NCBI GenBank assembly: GCA_963832945.1
Contig: CAWHVV010000002.1
Location: 124,001-188,000 of the forward strand
Direction: 5' to 3'
Length of the DNA: 64,000 nt
Source: JAFEDN01 sp963832945
GTDB lineage: Bacteria > Pseudomonadota > Gammaproteobacteria > Coxiellales > Coxiellaceae
Numbering within the stretch: position 1 is the first letter of the stretch; each line of letters starts with the position of its first letter. A model generated the notes under the pieces. It did no database searches. It was given only the letters and a program-made list of their open reading frames with translations, and was not told the origin of the DNA. The position numbers and the translations under genes were made by a program. Below are positions 53,291 to 63,523 of the stretch, piece after piece.

Positions 53291-54663
53291 TGTGGTTTGG
53301 GTGAACTGTCGTTGAAAATAAAATTATCCAGAACGGGCTTTTCACCATTAATCAGTAATTTCCCCTCTTTGTAATTAAGGGCCATACTCACCTGTCCGCC
53401 CTGGGGAGTCAGCAAATGGTGTGACAACCAGTGGTCTATATATTCCTGGGCGGTGTTTTCCGGATTGCCCTTCAATCCTGGGTTTTCTGTTTGTCTGGTT
53501 TGATAATACGTGGTGAGATTTTTTTTCAGCCATGCCTCCGGAACGTTGGCAATAGCCTGGATATTCAGATTTTCTAACAGATGCAAAAGCCCGGAATTTG
53601 CCGCCCCGGTGAGCGGCGAATTAATTTGCGCCTGCAAAGTAACAGGGCCCTCTTCAGTGTTGAACTGTAATTGCTTGAGATCCACAGTCATCCCTTTTGC
53701 AAAAAGATCTATCAATAAAGAATATAATTTAAAACGCTGGAAATTGGAGTCATACAAAAACACATGGGCAAAATTTTCTAATAAAGTCGTGTTCATATCT
53801 TTTAGCGCCAGCGCCAGGTGAAGCTGGCCTATTTTAAATTGACCGTCGCTAATAGCCTCAGCATGGTTGCTGAGATTAAAGTCTGTCAGTTGATCATGCT
53901 GGCTCTGATCAAGATCGGCGGCGAAATTATTGACGAGGATGGCATTGCGTCCGTAAGGGAAAATGATCATTTTGCCGGCTTCAAAATGACGGTTGCCGTA
54001 CCATAAGGTCTGAATTTTACGAATATCGAGGTGCGAATTAAAATTATTTAATTCCAGAACTTTCACTAAATCAATGATATTATTGCCGACTTTTTCCGGG
54101 TTACTCTCATATAATGAACCCGCGCCTAATCTGAGTTGCGACTGAAAATGGTGGTCGCCGGGGGTGAAATTAATATTTCCGTCAAGCTGATTGATTTCGA
54201 TTCTTTGACGTTCGTTGCCCAGTAACAGATGTGTGATACTGAGCTCGGTGTTTAAACTGTTTGCCAGGGTCCACAGGGTGTTGGCTTTAAAATTTAAGTT
54301 GTCGTCATGGCTTTCATTTTGCAATGCGGCTCGCGCTATCGTCCAGTGGGTTGTACCGCCAGTGTTCGGCCTGACCAAAGGACCGTGCTGAATACGTTGG
54401 AAAACGGTGAATTGCGATAAAGGAACAGATTCGCCGCTTAAAGTTGTCTCCACGCTATGAAAGGTAACCTGAAGCTCTGCGCGCGAATGAAACCAGCCCC
54501 GATTAAAATTAACGAGTTCAAAAGAGACGTGAGGAGTATTGAATTGAGAAATTATTTGCGGATAATTTTTCTGTACCCAAAACCCCATAGTGAGCGGCGC
54601 CGCTAAAACCACAGCGATCAGAACAATGGCAACTGCCGATAATGCAATCCAGAGTTTACGCAT
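53287..54663 (-). CDS. DUF945 (YdgA-like) family protein
   Basis: 458 residues. N-terminal membrane anchor (MRKLWIALSAVAIVLIAVVL, 20 residues), then a long periplasmic region with the DUF945 feel: FWVQKNYPQIISQFN, FNRGWFHSRAELQVTFHS, INFTPGDHHFQSQLRLGAG and late SMALNYKEGKLLINGEKP. Members are poorly understood periplasmic proteins linked to envelope or motility phenotypes. It lies between argS and the FtsN-like gene and is likely cotranscribed with both. Confidence 0.8.
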   Translation of the reverse strand: MRKLWIALSAVAIVLIAVVLAAPLTMGFWVQKNYPQIISQFNTPHVSFELVNFNRGWFHSRAELQVTFHSVETTLSGESVPLSQFTVFQRIQHGPLVRPNTGGTTHWTIARAALQNESHDDNLNFKANTLWTLANSLNTELSITHLLLGNERQRIEINQLDGNINFTPGDHHFQSQLRLGAGSLYESNPEKVGNNIIDLVKVLELNNFNSHLDIRKIQTLWYGNRHFEAGKMIIFPYGRNAILVNNFAADLDQSQHDQLTDFNLSNHAEAISDGQFKIGQLHLALALKDMNTTLLENFAHVFLYDSNFQRFKLYSLLIDLFAKGMTVDLKQLQFNTEEGPVTLQAQINSPLTGAANSGLLHLLENLNIQAIANVPEAWLKKNLTTYYQTRQTENPGLKGNPENTAQEYIDHWLSHHLLTPQGGQVSMALNYKEGKLLINGEKPVLDNFIFNDSSPKPQ

Positions 54664-54675
54664 AATAAATCACCG

Positions 54676-56440
54676 CTACATTTGTTCGGGGGCTGAGATG
54701 CCTAAAAGATTCAAACCATTTGCCAAAACAATTTGCACGGCCCGTACTAAACATAAGCGCGATTGCCGAAGCTCTAAATCCGGCACTAAAAATTTTTCGC
54801 TGTTATAGTAACCATGAAGCAGGCCGGCCAATTCCTGAAGGTAGTGAGCTAACAGGTGTGGTTCGTAACGCAAGGCGGCGTTTTGCAATAAATCGGGATA
54901 GTTGGCGAGATGACGTAACAATTGCCGCTCGACAGGAGTTGTCAATAAATGGAGTTGTTGCAGTCCGTCGTCTTTTGACCATCGCTCGTCTGCAGCCGCT
55001 AATTGCTTCCAGACGCTACAAATTCGCGCGTGTGCGTACTGTATGTAATAAACCGGGTTATCGTTCGACTGCGATTTTGCCAGCTCCAGATCAAAATCAA
55101 GGTGTTGATCCGGTTTGCGCATAATATAAAAATATCGCGCGGCATCGTTGCCCACTTCATTGCGAAGTTCACGAAGCGTCACAAAAGAGCCGCTGCGAGT
55201 CGACATGGGCAATTTCACCTTGCCACGGTACAGATTGGCGAATTGTACTAATAAAACCGTCAGTTTATCCGGGTCTTCGCCTACTCCCTGTAAAAAAGCG
55301 CGGATTCTGGCCACATAGCCGTGATGATCCGCCCCAAACACATTAATGATTTTAGTATAGTCCTGCCGATATTTGTGTAATTGATAAGCCACATCCGAAG
55401 CAAAATAAGTGGTGATTCCATTCTCGCGAATCAGGACACGGTCTTTTTCATCGTTGAAACTTGTTGCGCGAAACCAGGTTGCGCCATCACGCTGGTAAAC
55501 ATGATCGTGTTTTTGCAATAAATCTATTCCTGACTGGACGAGACCGGTTTCAAACAGCCGGGTTTCAAAGAACCAGTCATCATAGACCACTCCGAATTCA
55601 ATTAAATCGTCTTTAATATCCGCTAAAATTTCCTGCAGGGTAAATTTTTGAATGAGATTAAAATCTTCCTTGCCCAGCAGAGTCATCGCTTCTTCGATAT
55701 AGGCGTCGATATAACGGTCGGCGTCTGTTTCCGGGTCGTATTTTTTGGCCGCCGCCTTTGCCGCCGGCAGCGCGCTTTTTTGAAAGCGGGAATTGTAGTG
55801 TTCGCGAAGTAAATGGGCGATATCGGTAATATAATCGCCCTGATAGGCATTTTTGGGGAAGCCGGGGTTTTCGCCAAACGTTTGCAAATATCTGAGCCAG
55901 GTGCTGAATCCCAAAATTCGCATTTGCCTGCTCGGCATCGTTTACATAATATTCCTGATGGACCTGAAAACCCATGGCTTTTAATAAATTGGCGACACAG
56001 GCAGCATAAGCGGCGCTACGTCCGTGGCCGACGTGCAGGGGACCGGTGGGATTAGCGGAAACATATTCGAGATGTATACGCTGTCCAGCCCCCAGAGTTC
56101 TCCACCCATAATGATTTTCAGCCAGCAGAATCGCTGGGACGGTTTGTTCAAGAGCAGCAGGAGTCAGAGTGAAGTTGATAAATCCTGGCCCGGCAATCTC
56201 TACCTTAGCGATTTGCGGGGAATGGGGTAAATGATTTACCAGTAACTCTGCCAGCGCTCGTGGTGGTTTCCCGGCGTTTTTGGCTAAAATCATCGCCACA
56301 TTACTGGCAAATTCACCGTGTTGAGGATCGCGGGAGGCCTCAATCTGAACCGGTATTTTGCAGGATTCAGTGGAAATTAGTTGTTGATCACATAAAGTGG
56401 CCAGGGATTGTTGTAATAATGAAGTTAAGTGCTCTTTCAT
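54676..56440 (-). pseudogene. argS: arginyl-tRNA synthetase, one frameshift
   Basis: The N-terminal piece (from ATG 56440, MKEHLTSLLQQSLATL; ATG 56458 is in frame) has the Add-1 domain and the HIGH-like motif NPTGPLHVGHGRSAAYA. The frame is lost near 55940 after YYVNDA. The other frame picks up RQMRILGFSTWLRYLQTFGE (20 residues) and runs through SYRATSFNDEKDR-like WFRATSFNDEKDRVLIRENG (20 residues) and DHHGYVARI to LNLLGISAPEQM. Together they give the normal ~585 residues. An essential gene like this cannot be lost unless another copy exists, so an assembly indel is likely. Confidence 0.88.
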
Positions 56441-56473
56441 GACTGATATTATGCCCATGCCCGGCGAAGGCCG

Positions 56474-57235
56474 TCAATCTGAGACGGGAAAATTAAAATA
56501 TATTTCGGGGTAAGGCTCATTTTTTAATGTAAAATGCCACCATTCAGTGACTAAGGGTTCGAAGCCATATTTTTCCATGATTGTTTTTAAAATAAATCGA
56601 TTATAATAGGCGACTGTATTTACGGCCCGGCTGTCAGGGTGAGACCATTCGTCCATGCAATCAAAACCTGTGCCCATATCCAGGCCGGAATCAGGAAAAC
56701 GTTGGGGATAAGGGGCGATGCAGGAAACTAAAGTCTGACCTTCATGGTAGGGAAGGGGAGGAGGGGATCGCAACGGTACAATTGTTAAATCCATCGTGCT
56801 GCCTCGGGAGTGGCCTGATTTTTTGGCGACATATCCGAGCTTAAAAAAATCGGCTTTATTGATGCGGGGATAAAATTCAGCCTTCATCTTTTGATCTCTG
56901 GTTTTGCTCCAGGCGATAAATTCATCCACCGCCATTTGTGGACGGTAGCAATCGTAAACTTTTAAGGATAAGCCCGATTGCAGTAATTCTTTTTGCACTT
57001 TCGAGAGCGCCATTGCCGCCGGACGTGTCAAAATACATTCCCCGGCCTGATAACCGCGAATGGGTCTGCCGATAAAATTATGCGACGTCGCATACCGAAT
57101 GTCCTGGCGAATAGAGGGGTCTATATCCCGCAGATAAACAAAACCGGAGTGAAGATTGCCGCTATAACTAACAGTGATGTTCAGGCCGAGAAGGCTGCTT
57201 GTGCATACAAACAAAAGCCGGTAAAAATTTTTCAT
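56474..57235 (-). CDS. D-alanyl-D-alanine dipeptidase (VanX/DdpX family)
   Basis: 253 residues with a signal peptide (FYRLLFVCTSSLLGLNITVS, 20 residues). Zinc ligands and catalytic residues follow the VanX order: SGHSRGSTMDLTIV (SxHxxGxxxD) and the Glu-His of TEWWHFTL. The RDIDPSIRQDIRYATSHNFI (20 residues) start and DCYRPQMAVDEF are also typical. It cleaves D-Ala-D-Ala in the periplasm for nutrient or wall recycling; nothing suggests a vancomycin operon. It is just downstream of the aminopeptidase P gene (13 bases), which would finish off released peptides. Confidence 0.9.
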   Translation of the reverse strand: MKNFYRLLFVCTSSLLGLNITVSYSGNLHSGFVYLRDIDPSIRQDIRYATSHNFIGRPIRGYQAGECILTRPAAMALSKVQKELLQSGLSLKVYDCYRPQMAVDEFIAWSKTRDQKMKAEFYPRINKADFFKLGYVAKKSGHSRGSTMDLTIVPLRSPPPLPYHEGQTLVSCIAPYPQRFPDSGLDMGTGFDCMDEWSHPDSRAVNTVAYYNRFILKTIMEKYGFEPLVTEWWHFTLKNEPYPEIYFNFPVSD

Positions 57236-57248
57236 AATCCCCCCATTG

Positions 57249-59003
57249 TTAAAGAGGAGCCGTCGCTGAATTTAACCAAAGGCGCTGGCTTTCGTTAAGA
57301 TCGTCAATGAGCAGATCGTAAATTTCGCGGTGATAATCGTTGATCCACTTCACCTCCTGCGGAGTCAATAACGTTTTATCGATCAGGTTCTGAGCGTAAG
57401 GGACTTTGGTCAGGTCTTCAAACACGTAAAATCCCTGTATATCTTCAATAATCAGGCACAAATTTTCGATGCGAATGCCATATTTTTCCTCGAAATAAAC
57501 ACCCGGTTCGTTACTGACAACCATGTCAGGTTCCAGCGGAACTTTACTGTAACCTGGCGAAATGCGTTGCGGCCCTTCGTGCACGCATAAATAACAGCCG
57601 ACGCCATGACCGGTACCGTGACCGTAGTTTAAACCCGCCTGCCATAAAGGGTGACGGGCCAGCGCGTCTAAATGCTCACCGCAGGTCCCTGCCGGAAAGC
57701 GTGTGTGACGTAATGCCAGGTGACCCTTCAAAACCAGGGTATAGTGAGTTCTTTCTTCCGCAGTCGGTAATCCTAAATGCACAGTCCGCGTGATGTCTGT
57801 AGTCCCGTACCAATATTGGCCGCCGGAATCTATTAAATAGAGATTACTGTCATCAATCCGCCGGTCAGTGGCTTCAGTCGAGCGATAGTGCACGATTGCG
57901 CCATTGCCGGCAAAACCGCTGATGGTGGCGAAACTAAGGTCCAGACAATCGGGGTCCTGACGGCGAAATTTTTCCAGCTCGTCGGCTGCGGATATTTCTG
58001 TGACGCCGGTGGGCCAGGTATTTTCCAGCCAGTCGAAAAATTTTACCATGGCCAACGCATCACGCCGGTGTGCTTCGTGCATACCGGCGGATTCCACCGG
58101 ATTTTTAATCGCTTTCATCATTTGCACGGGAGAAGCTTCCAGAAGCAATGTTGCCTGGTTTAACTGTTGCTCAACCCACCAGCTGGCGCTGGAAGGATCA
58201 ACCCAAACCCGGCCCTGCATTTGATTAAGCGACGTTTGAAAAGCATCGTAAGGTTGCAGATCAATTCCCTGCGATTCTAAATATAATTTGTCGCCTTCAT
58301 TGACTTTTACAGGGTTAATAAACAGTGTGGCCTTTTCCGGAGTGATAACGGCATAGCCAATGACTACCGGATTAAATTCCACATCACTGCCGCGAATGTT
58401 AAACAACCAGGCGAAAGCGTCCAGTAAAGTCAGAACGTGCGCTTGTGCATTTTGCTCAGACAGAATTTGCCGTAATTCTTTTATTTTATCTTTAGCGCTG
58501 ATTCCTGCATGTTTTAGGGGATATTGACGCAGAGGGTTAACCGGCACGGCCGGCTGATCCTCCCAAAGTTCGTCAATTAAATTATTTTCCAACGGTAGCA
58601 GTTTGCCCTGCACAGTTTCCAGCGATTTTTGCCATTGATGCGCTTGCGCGATAGTGAGTAGTCGAGGATCCACTCCGCAGGTTTTTTGTCCGGCGTTGTT
58701 TAAAAACCATTGATGGAGTGGAGGGGCCCCCTGAGCCTGTTTCATCAGGTGATAAAGGGCTGAATTGAGTTGCTGCTCCGCCTGCAAAAAATAACGGGCG
58801 TCAGTCCACAGCCAGGCTTGTTCACGGCCCACCAGTACATCCCCGGCGGAGCCGGTAAAATCGCTAATCCAGGCACGGCGTTGCCAACACGACGGCACAT
58901 ATTCGTTATTGTGCGCGTCACGAGCGGGTACGAAATAAAAATCCAGATGATTTTTTTCCATTAACCGCCTAAGCGCGGCCAGCCTTGTATCCACATGAGT
59001 CAT
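57249..59003 (-). CDS. aminopeptidase P family protein (Xaa-Pro aminopeptidase, long form)
   Basis: 584 residues, the three-domain form (creatinase N, linker domain, M24 peptidase, short C-terminal domain). Metal ligands: DSGGQYWYGTTDITRTVH (two Asp), HGTGHGVGCYLCVHEGP (His), EPGVYFEEKYGIRIEN (two Glu). It removes the first residue from peptides with Pro in second place. Divergent from the glycosyltransferase genes. Confidence 0.93.
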   Translation of the reverse strand: MTHVDTRLAALRRLMEKNHLDFYFVPARDAHNNEYVPSCWQRRAWISDFTGSAGDVLVGREQAWLWTDARYFLQAEQQLNSALYHLMKQAQGAPPLHQWFLNNAGQKTCGVDPRLLTIAQAHQWQKSLETVQGKLLPLENNLIDELWEDQPAVPVNPLRQYPLKHAGISAKDKIKELRQILSEQNAQAHVLTLLDAFAWLFNIRGSDVEFNPVVIGYAVITPEKATLFINPVKVNEGDKLYLESQGIDLQPYDAFQTSLNQMQGRVWVDPSSASWWVEQQLNQATLLLEASPVQMMKAIKNPVESAGMHEAHRRDALAMVKFFDWLENTWPTGVTEISAADELEKFRRQDPDCLDLSFATISGFAGNGAIVHYRSTEATDRRIDDSNLYLIDSGGQYWYGTTDITRTVHLGLPTAEERTHYTLVLKGHLALRHTRFPAGTCGEHLDALARHPLWQAGLNYGHGTGHGVGCYLCVHEGPQRISPGYSKVPLEPDMVVSNEPGVYFEEKYGIRIENLCLIIEDIQGFYVFEDLTKVPYAQNLIDKTLLTPQEVKWINDYHREIYDLLIDDLNESQRLWLNSATAPL

Positions 59004-59131
59004 ATTATCGCCTGTTCGGGTGGTGGTTATCCGGCTAATTTAACAGATCAATTTTACCCACGCTAGCCTCTACCCTCCCAGCAATTATTTCAATATGTGA
59101 AAAATTAAGTAATAATATAAAGCATGTCTAT

Positions 59132-60610
59132 ATGGAGCAAAATTTTTTGAATGTTTCCGGTAAAAAAGATGGGATGATTAATAAAATTATCCGGGTTTCT
59201 CCGTTTAATTTAATTATGATTTTATGGCTGATATTGGGCATAACCTGCATTTGTTTAATACCAGTATCCCCTCGTGATGAATTATGCTATCTGGGAATAG
59301 CCTGGAATATGCTTAAGGCCCATAATTGGCTGCTCACATACTCTATGGCTGATCTCCGGCAGGTTGATTTGGAAAAAACGCCTTTATTGTACTGGTTTAT
59401 TTTAGCGGGTTGGAAGTTATTCGGCGTGAATGAGACCTGGCCCAAAATACTGATCTTTCTATTGGGAACCGCAAATATTTGTCTGACGGTTATTCTGGCA
59501 CGAAAAATTTTTCCTGAAAATGTCCGGATAGCCTGGTTATCTTCGGCCGTCTTACTATGTAATTTTTTTTGGCCGCGCTATTTTGGATCAACCATCCGGT
59601 TTGAAGGTTTGATAACATTTTTTGGGCTATTGTTTTTGCTCGCCATGTTGAAATATCTTCGTGATAAAACACTCTGGTCACTATATGCCGCGGGAATAGC
59701 CCTGGGACTTTGTCTGTTTTCAAAAGGAGGAGTTGGATTTATTTATTACCTGCCTTTGACCCTATTGATGCCTTATTTATTGAACAGGACTTGGGATATA
59801 CGTTGGCTCCTTCCAACAATGACAGTCGTTGGCATGGCCCTGATCCCCTCAATAATTTATCTTATTTATGTTTATTTTTCTTTGGGATACAGTGATTTAC
59901 ATTATTTATTGTTTGGTCAGATTTCCCAGCGCGTTGGGCTTAAATTTAATATTGTCGATGCCGTCGCGCTCACATTATGCTTTTCACCTTTGATGCTTTT
60001 TTTTCGATTCAGGAAGTTAAGGTTAGATAAACGGGTTTTAATATTGATGGTACAGATTTTTTTTACTTTTTTGTTTTTTTCCTTTGCGGTTCTTTTCAGG
60101 TCGAAAAGATACCTTCTTCCTGTCTGTCCTCTGATTGCTTTGGTAATCGCCTGGTTCGTTGATCAATGTTACAGCCGTGATAAACCAATTATGCTTTTCG
60201 CTATTCTATTTAGTTGCCTGTTGACATTAATCAATATCACAGAACATTTTGGAAAAAGGAGCCGTTTCTATGAAAACATAGCCCTCCTGGCTGGTGAAGT
60301 GAAATCTCTGCAGCTGGCAGGATATCCGGTGGCAATATTCGAATCAAAATTGATGGCTCCTTTTCTGGATTTTTTAGGGCGCCTCCCAAAAGATTTACCT
60401 ATTATTGGCAGTCAGGAAGATCAGACGCGATGGCTAAACGCCCATCCACACGGATACATCATCCGCATCTGTGAAAAAAATGTTGATCATTTGCACCATT
60501 GTTATCAGATAAAGAAAGACTTGTTAATTATATCTGTTTGGGGCGATAAACCATTAAAATATTGTGTGAGTGTTCTGGGCCATTCGTTCGGGGTATGCAC
60601 TGGAAGATAA
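59132..60610 (+). CDS. GT39/ArnT-like membrane glycosyltransferase, copy 1
   Basis: 492 residues and about eleven membrane helices. The first extracytoplasmic loop has the acidic motif SPRDELCYLGIAWNM followed by DLEKTPLLYWFILAGWKLFG (20 residues), the ArnT/PMT-like arrangement for lipid-phosphate sugar donors. The short C-terminal periplasmic domain has LDFLGRLPKDLPIIGS. It probably adds a sugar to lipid A or another surface lipid from an undecaprenyl-phosphate donor, but the substrate is not known. An ATG at 59174 is an alternative start. Its 3' end runs up to copy 2. Confidence 0.85.
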   Translation: MEQNFLNVSGKKDGMINKIIRVSPFNLIMILWLILGITCICLIPVSPRDELCYLGIAWNMLKAHNWLLTYSMADLRQVDLEKTPLLYWFILAGWKLFGVNETWPKILIFLLGTANICLTVILARKIFPENVRIAWLSSAVLLCNFFWPRYFGSTIRFEGLITFFGLLFLLAMLKYLRDKTLWSLYAAGIALGLCLFSKGGVGFIYYLPLTLLMPYLLNRTWDIRWLLPTMTVVGMALIPSIIYLIYVYFSLGYSDLHYLLFGQISQRVGLKFNIVDAVALTLCFSPLMLFFRFRKLRLDKRVLILMVQIFFTFLFFSFAVLFRSKRYLLPVCPLIALVIAWFVDQCYSRDKPIMLFAILFSCLLTLINITEHFGKRSRFYENIALLAGEVKSLQLAGYPVAIFESKLMAPFLDFLGRLPKDLPIIGSQEDQTRWLNAHPHGYIIRICEKNVDHLHHCYQIKKDLLIISVWGDKPLKYCVSVLGHSFGVCTGR

Positions 60611-60612
60611 AA

Positions 60613-62067
60613 ATGAAGCTAAATTTTTCTAATCAGATTACTCGAATAGCTCCATTTAATCTAATTCTGATTTTATGGCTGATAGGCGGCTTATCCTGCA
60701 TTTATTTAATACCCGTATCTCCTGGTGATGACTTGCATTATCTGGGAATAGCCTGGAATATGCTTAAGGCTCATAGCTGGCTGCTGACTTACTCAATGGC
60801 CGATATCCACCACGTAGATTTAGAAAAAACACCCTTATTGTACTGGTTTATTTTAGCAGGATGGCATGTATTTGGAGTGAATGACACCTGGCCAAAAGTC
60901 CTGATTTTTCTGTTGGGAACTGCGAATATTTGTCTGACGACCGTTTTGGCCCGGCAAATCTTTCCTGAAAATAACAGAATAGCCTGGTTATCTGCAGCCG
61001 TTTTACTGTGTAATTTTCTTTGGCCGCATTATTTTGGCGCAGCCATTCGGTTTGAGGGGCTGGTCACATTACTGGGTTTATTGTTTTTGATTTCGTTATC
61101 AAAATACCTTCGTGATAAAACAGTCTGGTCATTATATGCCGCGGGAATAGCCTTTGGACTCTGTTTATTTTCAAAAGGAGGAGTTGGGTTTATTTATTTC
61201 CTGCCTTTGGCTATTTTAATGCCTTATTTACTGAACCGGCATTGGAATATTCGTGGGCTCTTCGCATTCAGCGCAGTCATTGGAATGGCGCTGATCCCCT
61301 CAGTCCTTTATCTTGTTTATATCTATTTTTCATTGGGATCCCAGAGTGTTCATATTTTATTGTTTGGACAGATTTCCTCGCGCGTCGGACACGTTTATCA
61401 TATCGCAGACTTAATGATGTTAATTTTATTTTTTTCACCATGGATGATTTTTTTTCGTTTCAAAAAACCTAAATTCGACAAGCGCATTTTAATATTGATG
61501 GTTCAGATTTTTTTTACTTTGGTATTTTTTTCTTTTGGGGTTCTTTTTCATTTTACACGATATTTCATACCTGTTTGTCCTTTGATAGCTTTAGTCATTG
61601 CTTATTTCGTGGATCAGTTTTACTGCCGTGATAAACCAATCATACTGCTTGCGCTTTTAATGAGTGGTGTGATGATAATGGAGGGTGTCATAGAGCACTT
61701 TGGAAGCATGGCCAAATCTTATGATACCCTGGCGGGTTTGGCCGCAGAAGTTAAATCTTTACAATTAGAAGGAAATCCTGTGGCTTTATTTGGGCCAAAA
61801 TTTTGGGAACCCACTTTGGATTTTTTAGGCCGTCTGCCAAAAGATTTGCCTATTGTTCGCAGTCAAAAAGATCAGATGCGATGGTTAGGAGCCAATCCAC
61901 ACGGATATACCATCGAAGGTTGTGAAAAACCCATTCCCTATTCGCGCCACTGTTATGAATTAAAAAAAAATTCTTTAGTTATATCTGTCTGGAGCGACAA
62001 ACCGGTTAAATATTGCGTTCGGGAATTGCTGCTTGCACAAACTCCCCGGAGCTGTGAAAATACATAA
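60613..62067 (+). CDS. GT39/ArnT-like membrane glycosyltransferase, copy 2
   Basis: 484 residues from ATG 60613 (GGAAG seven bases upstream; an upstream GTG at 60562 would overlap copy 1 and has no support). It aligns with copy 1 along the full length (VSPGDDLHYLGIAWNMLKAH, 20 residues; VDLEKTPLLYWFILAGWHVF, 20 residues) at roughly 70 percent identity by eye. The acidic loop is GDD rather than RDE, so the two may differ in activity. Tandem duplication two bases apart suggests one transcript, which then runs into surE with no gap. Confidence 0.85.
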   Translation: MKLNFSNQITRIAPFNLILILWLIGGLSCIYLIPVSPGDDLHYLGIAWNMLKAHSWLLTYSMADIHHVDLEKTPLLYWFILAGWHVFGVNDTWPKVLIFLLGTANICLTTVLARQIFPENNRIAWLSAAVLLCNFLWPHYFGAAIRFEGLVTLLGLLFLISLSKYLRDKTVWSLYAAGIAFGLCLFSKGGVGFIYFLPLAILMPYLLNRHWNIRGLFAFSAVIGMALIPSVLYLVYIYFSLGSQSVHILLFGQISSRVGHVYHIADLMMLILFFSPWMIFFRFKKPKFDKRILILMVQIFFTLVFFSFGVLFHFTRYFIPVCPLIALVIAYFVDQFYCRDKPIILLALLMSGVMIMEGVIEHFGSMAKSYDTLAGLAAEVKSLQLEGNPVALFGPKFWEPTLDFLGRLPKDLPIVRSQKDQMRWLGANPHGYTIEGCEKPIPYSRHCYELKKNSLVISVWSDKPVKYCVRELLLAQTPRSCENT

Positions 62068-62817
62068 ATGTTAAGAATATTATTGACAAACGACGATGGC
62101 GTATTCGCCAAAGGATTAGCCGTTTTAGCAGATACTATGAGCGGCATCGCCCAAATTAATGTCGTCGCACCGGATCGTAACCGCAGTGGCGCCAGCAACT
62201 CATTAACCCTCACTGCGCCCATGCGCGTAAAATATCTGGAAAATGAGATGATCAGCGTCGAAGGCACGCCTACCGATTGCGTTCACATTGCCGTGACCGG
62301 ATTATTGCTGCGCCCTCCGGACATGGTGGTGTCGGGTATCAACGCCGGGGCTAATCTGGGGGATGACGTCTGGTATTCAGGCACTGTCGCCGCGGCGATG
62401 GAGGGCCGGTTTCTTGGTTTGCCGGCTATTGCGATTTCTTTAACGGGAGACCATCAACAACATTATTCTACCGCTGCGATGGTCGTCTACAAAATTGTTG
62501 AAAAGCTACAGATAGAGCCATTGCCCGTGGGTACTATCCTGAATGTGAACGTACCGGATGTGCCGTATGGAGAGCTGCAGGGCTATGCGGTCACCCGTTT
62601 GGGAACCCGTCACGGCGCTGAACCCACCATTCGCCAGCTGGATCCCCGTGGCCACCCCGTTTATTGGGTGGGGCCCGCCGGCGCGGCAGCGGATGCAGGT
62701 CCCGGCACGGATTTCGCCGCTATTTTGGAAAGAAGGGTTTCCATTACGCCCATCCGCATTGATTTAACCCATTATGAGGCTTTTGATCAGCTGACCGCAT
62801 GGGTAAATAATTTGTGA
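62068..62817 (+). CDS. surE: SurE 5'/3'-nucleotidase
   Basis: 249 residues. The metal site opens with LLTNDDGVFAKGLAVLAD (DD at residues 8-9) and the SurE loop VVAPDRNRSGASNSLTL; GVNAGANLG-like SGINAGANLGDDVWYSGTVA (20 residues) follows. It hydrolyses nucleoside monophosphates in stress and stationary phase. It is the first gene of the surE-nlpD-rpoS group, with pcm absent between surE and nlpD, as in several Legionellales. Confidence 0.95.
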   Translation: MLRILLTNDDGVFAKGLAVLADTMSGIAQINVVAPDRNRSGASNSLTLTAPMRVKYLENEMISVEGTPTDCVHIAVTGLLLRPPDMVVSGINAGANLGDDVWYSGTVAAAMEGRFLGLPAIAISLTGDHQQHYSTAAMVVYKIVEKLQIEPLPVGTILNVNVPDVPYGELQGYAVTRLGTRHGAEPTIRQLDPRGHPVYWVGPAGAAADAGPGTDFAAILERRVSITPIRIDLTHYEAFDQLTAWVNNL

Positions 62818-63494
62818 GATGGCTTTTGTTGGCCTTTCTGACCGGAATGCTCTGCGGATGCGGAAACTCCCATACCCCGGCGCCTGTCATCAATGCCTGG
62901 CTACAGCCGGAAGCACAAGCTGCGGATTACATTGTTTCCAGGGGCGATACTATTTATTCCATTGCGTGGCAATTTGGTTTGGATTACAAAATGCTGGCGC
63001 AAGCCAATCACTTAAAGCCTCCTTACTCCATTTATCAGGGGCAACCTCTAAAGATGACTACCACGGCGCGCGGGGCTTTGAAGCCGCTTCCACCAAATCA
63101 GCCTGTCAGAGTATTAACACGGACTCCTGCAACGACATGGCAATGGCCCGCGGTAGGAAAACTGGTGCGCGGCTATTCCCCCTCATTGACCGGTAATGCC
63201 GGAATTAATATCGCCGGTCGTTTGGGATCTCCCGTGCGTGCCGGTTTATCCGGGGAGATAGTCTATAGCGGCAGCGGTATCCGCGGTTATGGAAATTTAA
63301 TTATTATCAAACACAACAGCCATTATCTGAGTGCCTATGCTTATAATCAAACGATCCTTGTAAAATTAGGACAGCAAGTGCGAACCGGTGAGCCGATTGC
63401 GACCATGGGCCGTGACGACGCCGGCCAAATTATGTTGCATTTTGAAATTCGCTACGATGGCCATCCGGTTGATCCAATGCGTTTTTTGAGCTAA
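62814..63494 (+). CDS. nlpD: NlpD-like LysM/M23 murein hydrolase activator lipoprotein
   Basis: 226 residues starting at a GTG that overlaps the surE stop. Signal MRWLLLAFLTGMLCGCGNS has a lipobox-like LCGC. LysM domain at about 38-82 (DYIVSRGDTIYSIAWQFGLD, 20 residues) and C-terminal M23 domain (GINIAGRLGSPVRAGLSGEI, 20 residues). The catalytic zinc residues of active M23 enzymes appear degenerate (IIIKHNSHYLSAYAYN), so it should activate amidases rather than cut the wall itself, as NlpD does. The rpoS promoter lies within nlpD in relatives. Confidence 0.92.
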   Translation: MRWLLLAFLTGMLCGCGNSHTPAPVINAWLQPEAQAADYIVSRGDTIYSIAWQFGLDYKMLAQANHLKPPYSIYQGQPLKMTTTARGALKPLPPNQPVRVLTRTPATTWQWPAVGKLVRGYSPSLTGNAGINIAGRLGSPVRAGLSGEIVYSGSGIRGYGNLIIIKHNSHYLSAYAYNQTILVKLGQQVRTGEPIATMGRDDAGQIMLHFEIRYDGHPVDPMRFLS

Positions 63495-63523
63495 AATCAT
63501 CTTTTTTCATGGAGGAAATAGTC

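Noticed and set aside
56474..57235. Vancomycin-resistance role for the VanX-like gene
   Set aside because: No vanH, vanA or regulator nearby and the organism is Gram-negative; a periplasmic recycling dipeptidase fits better.
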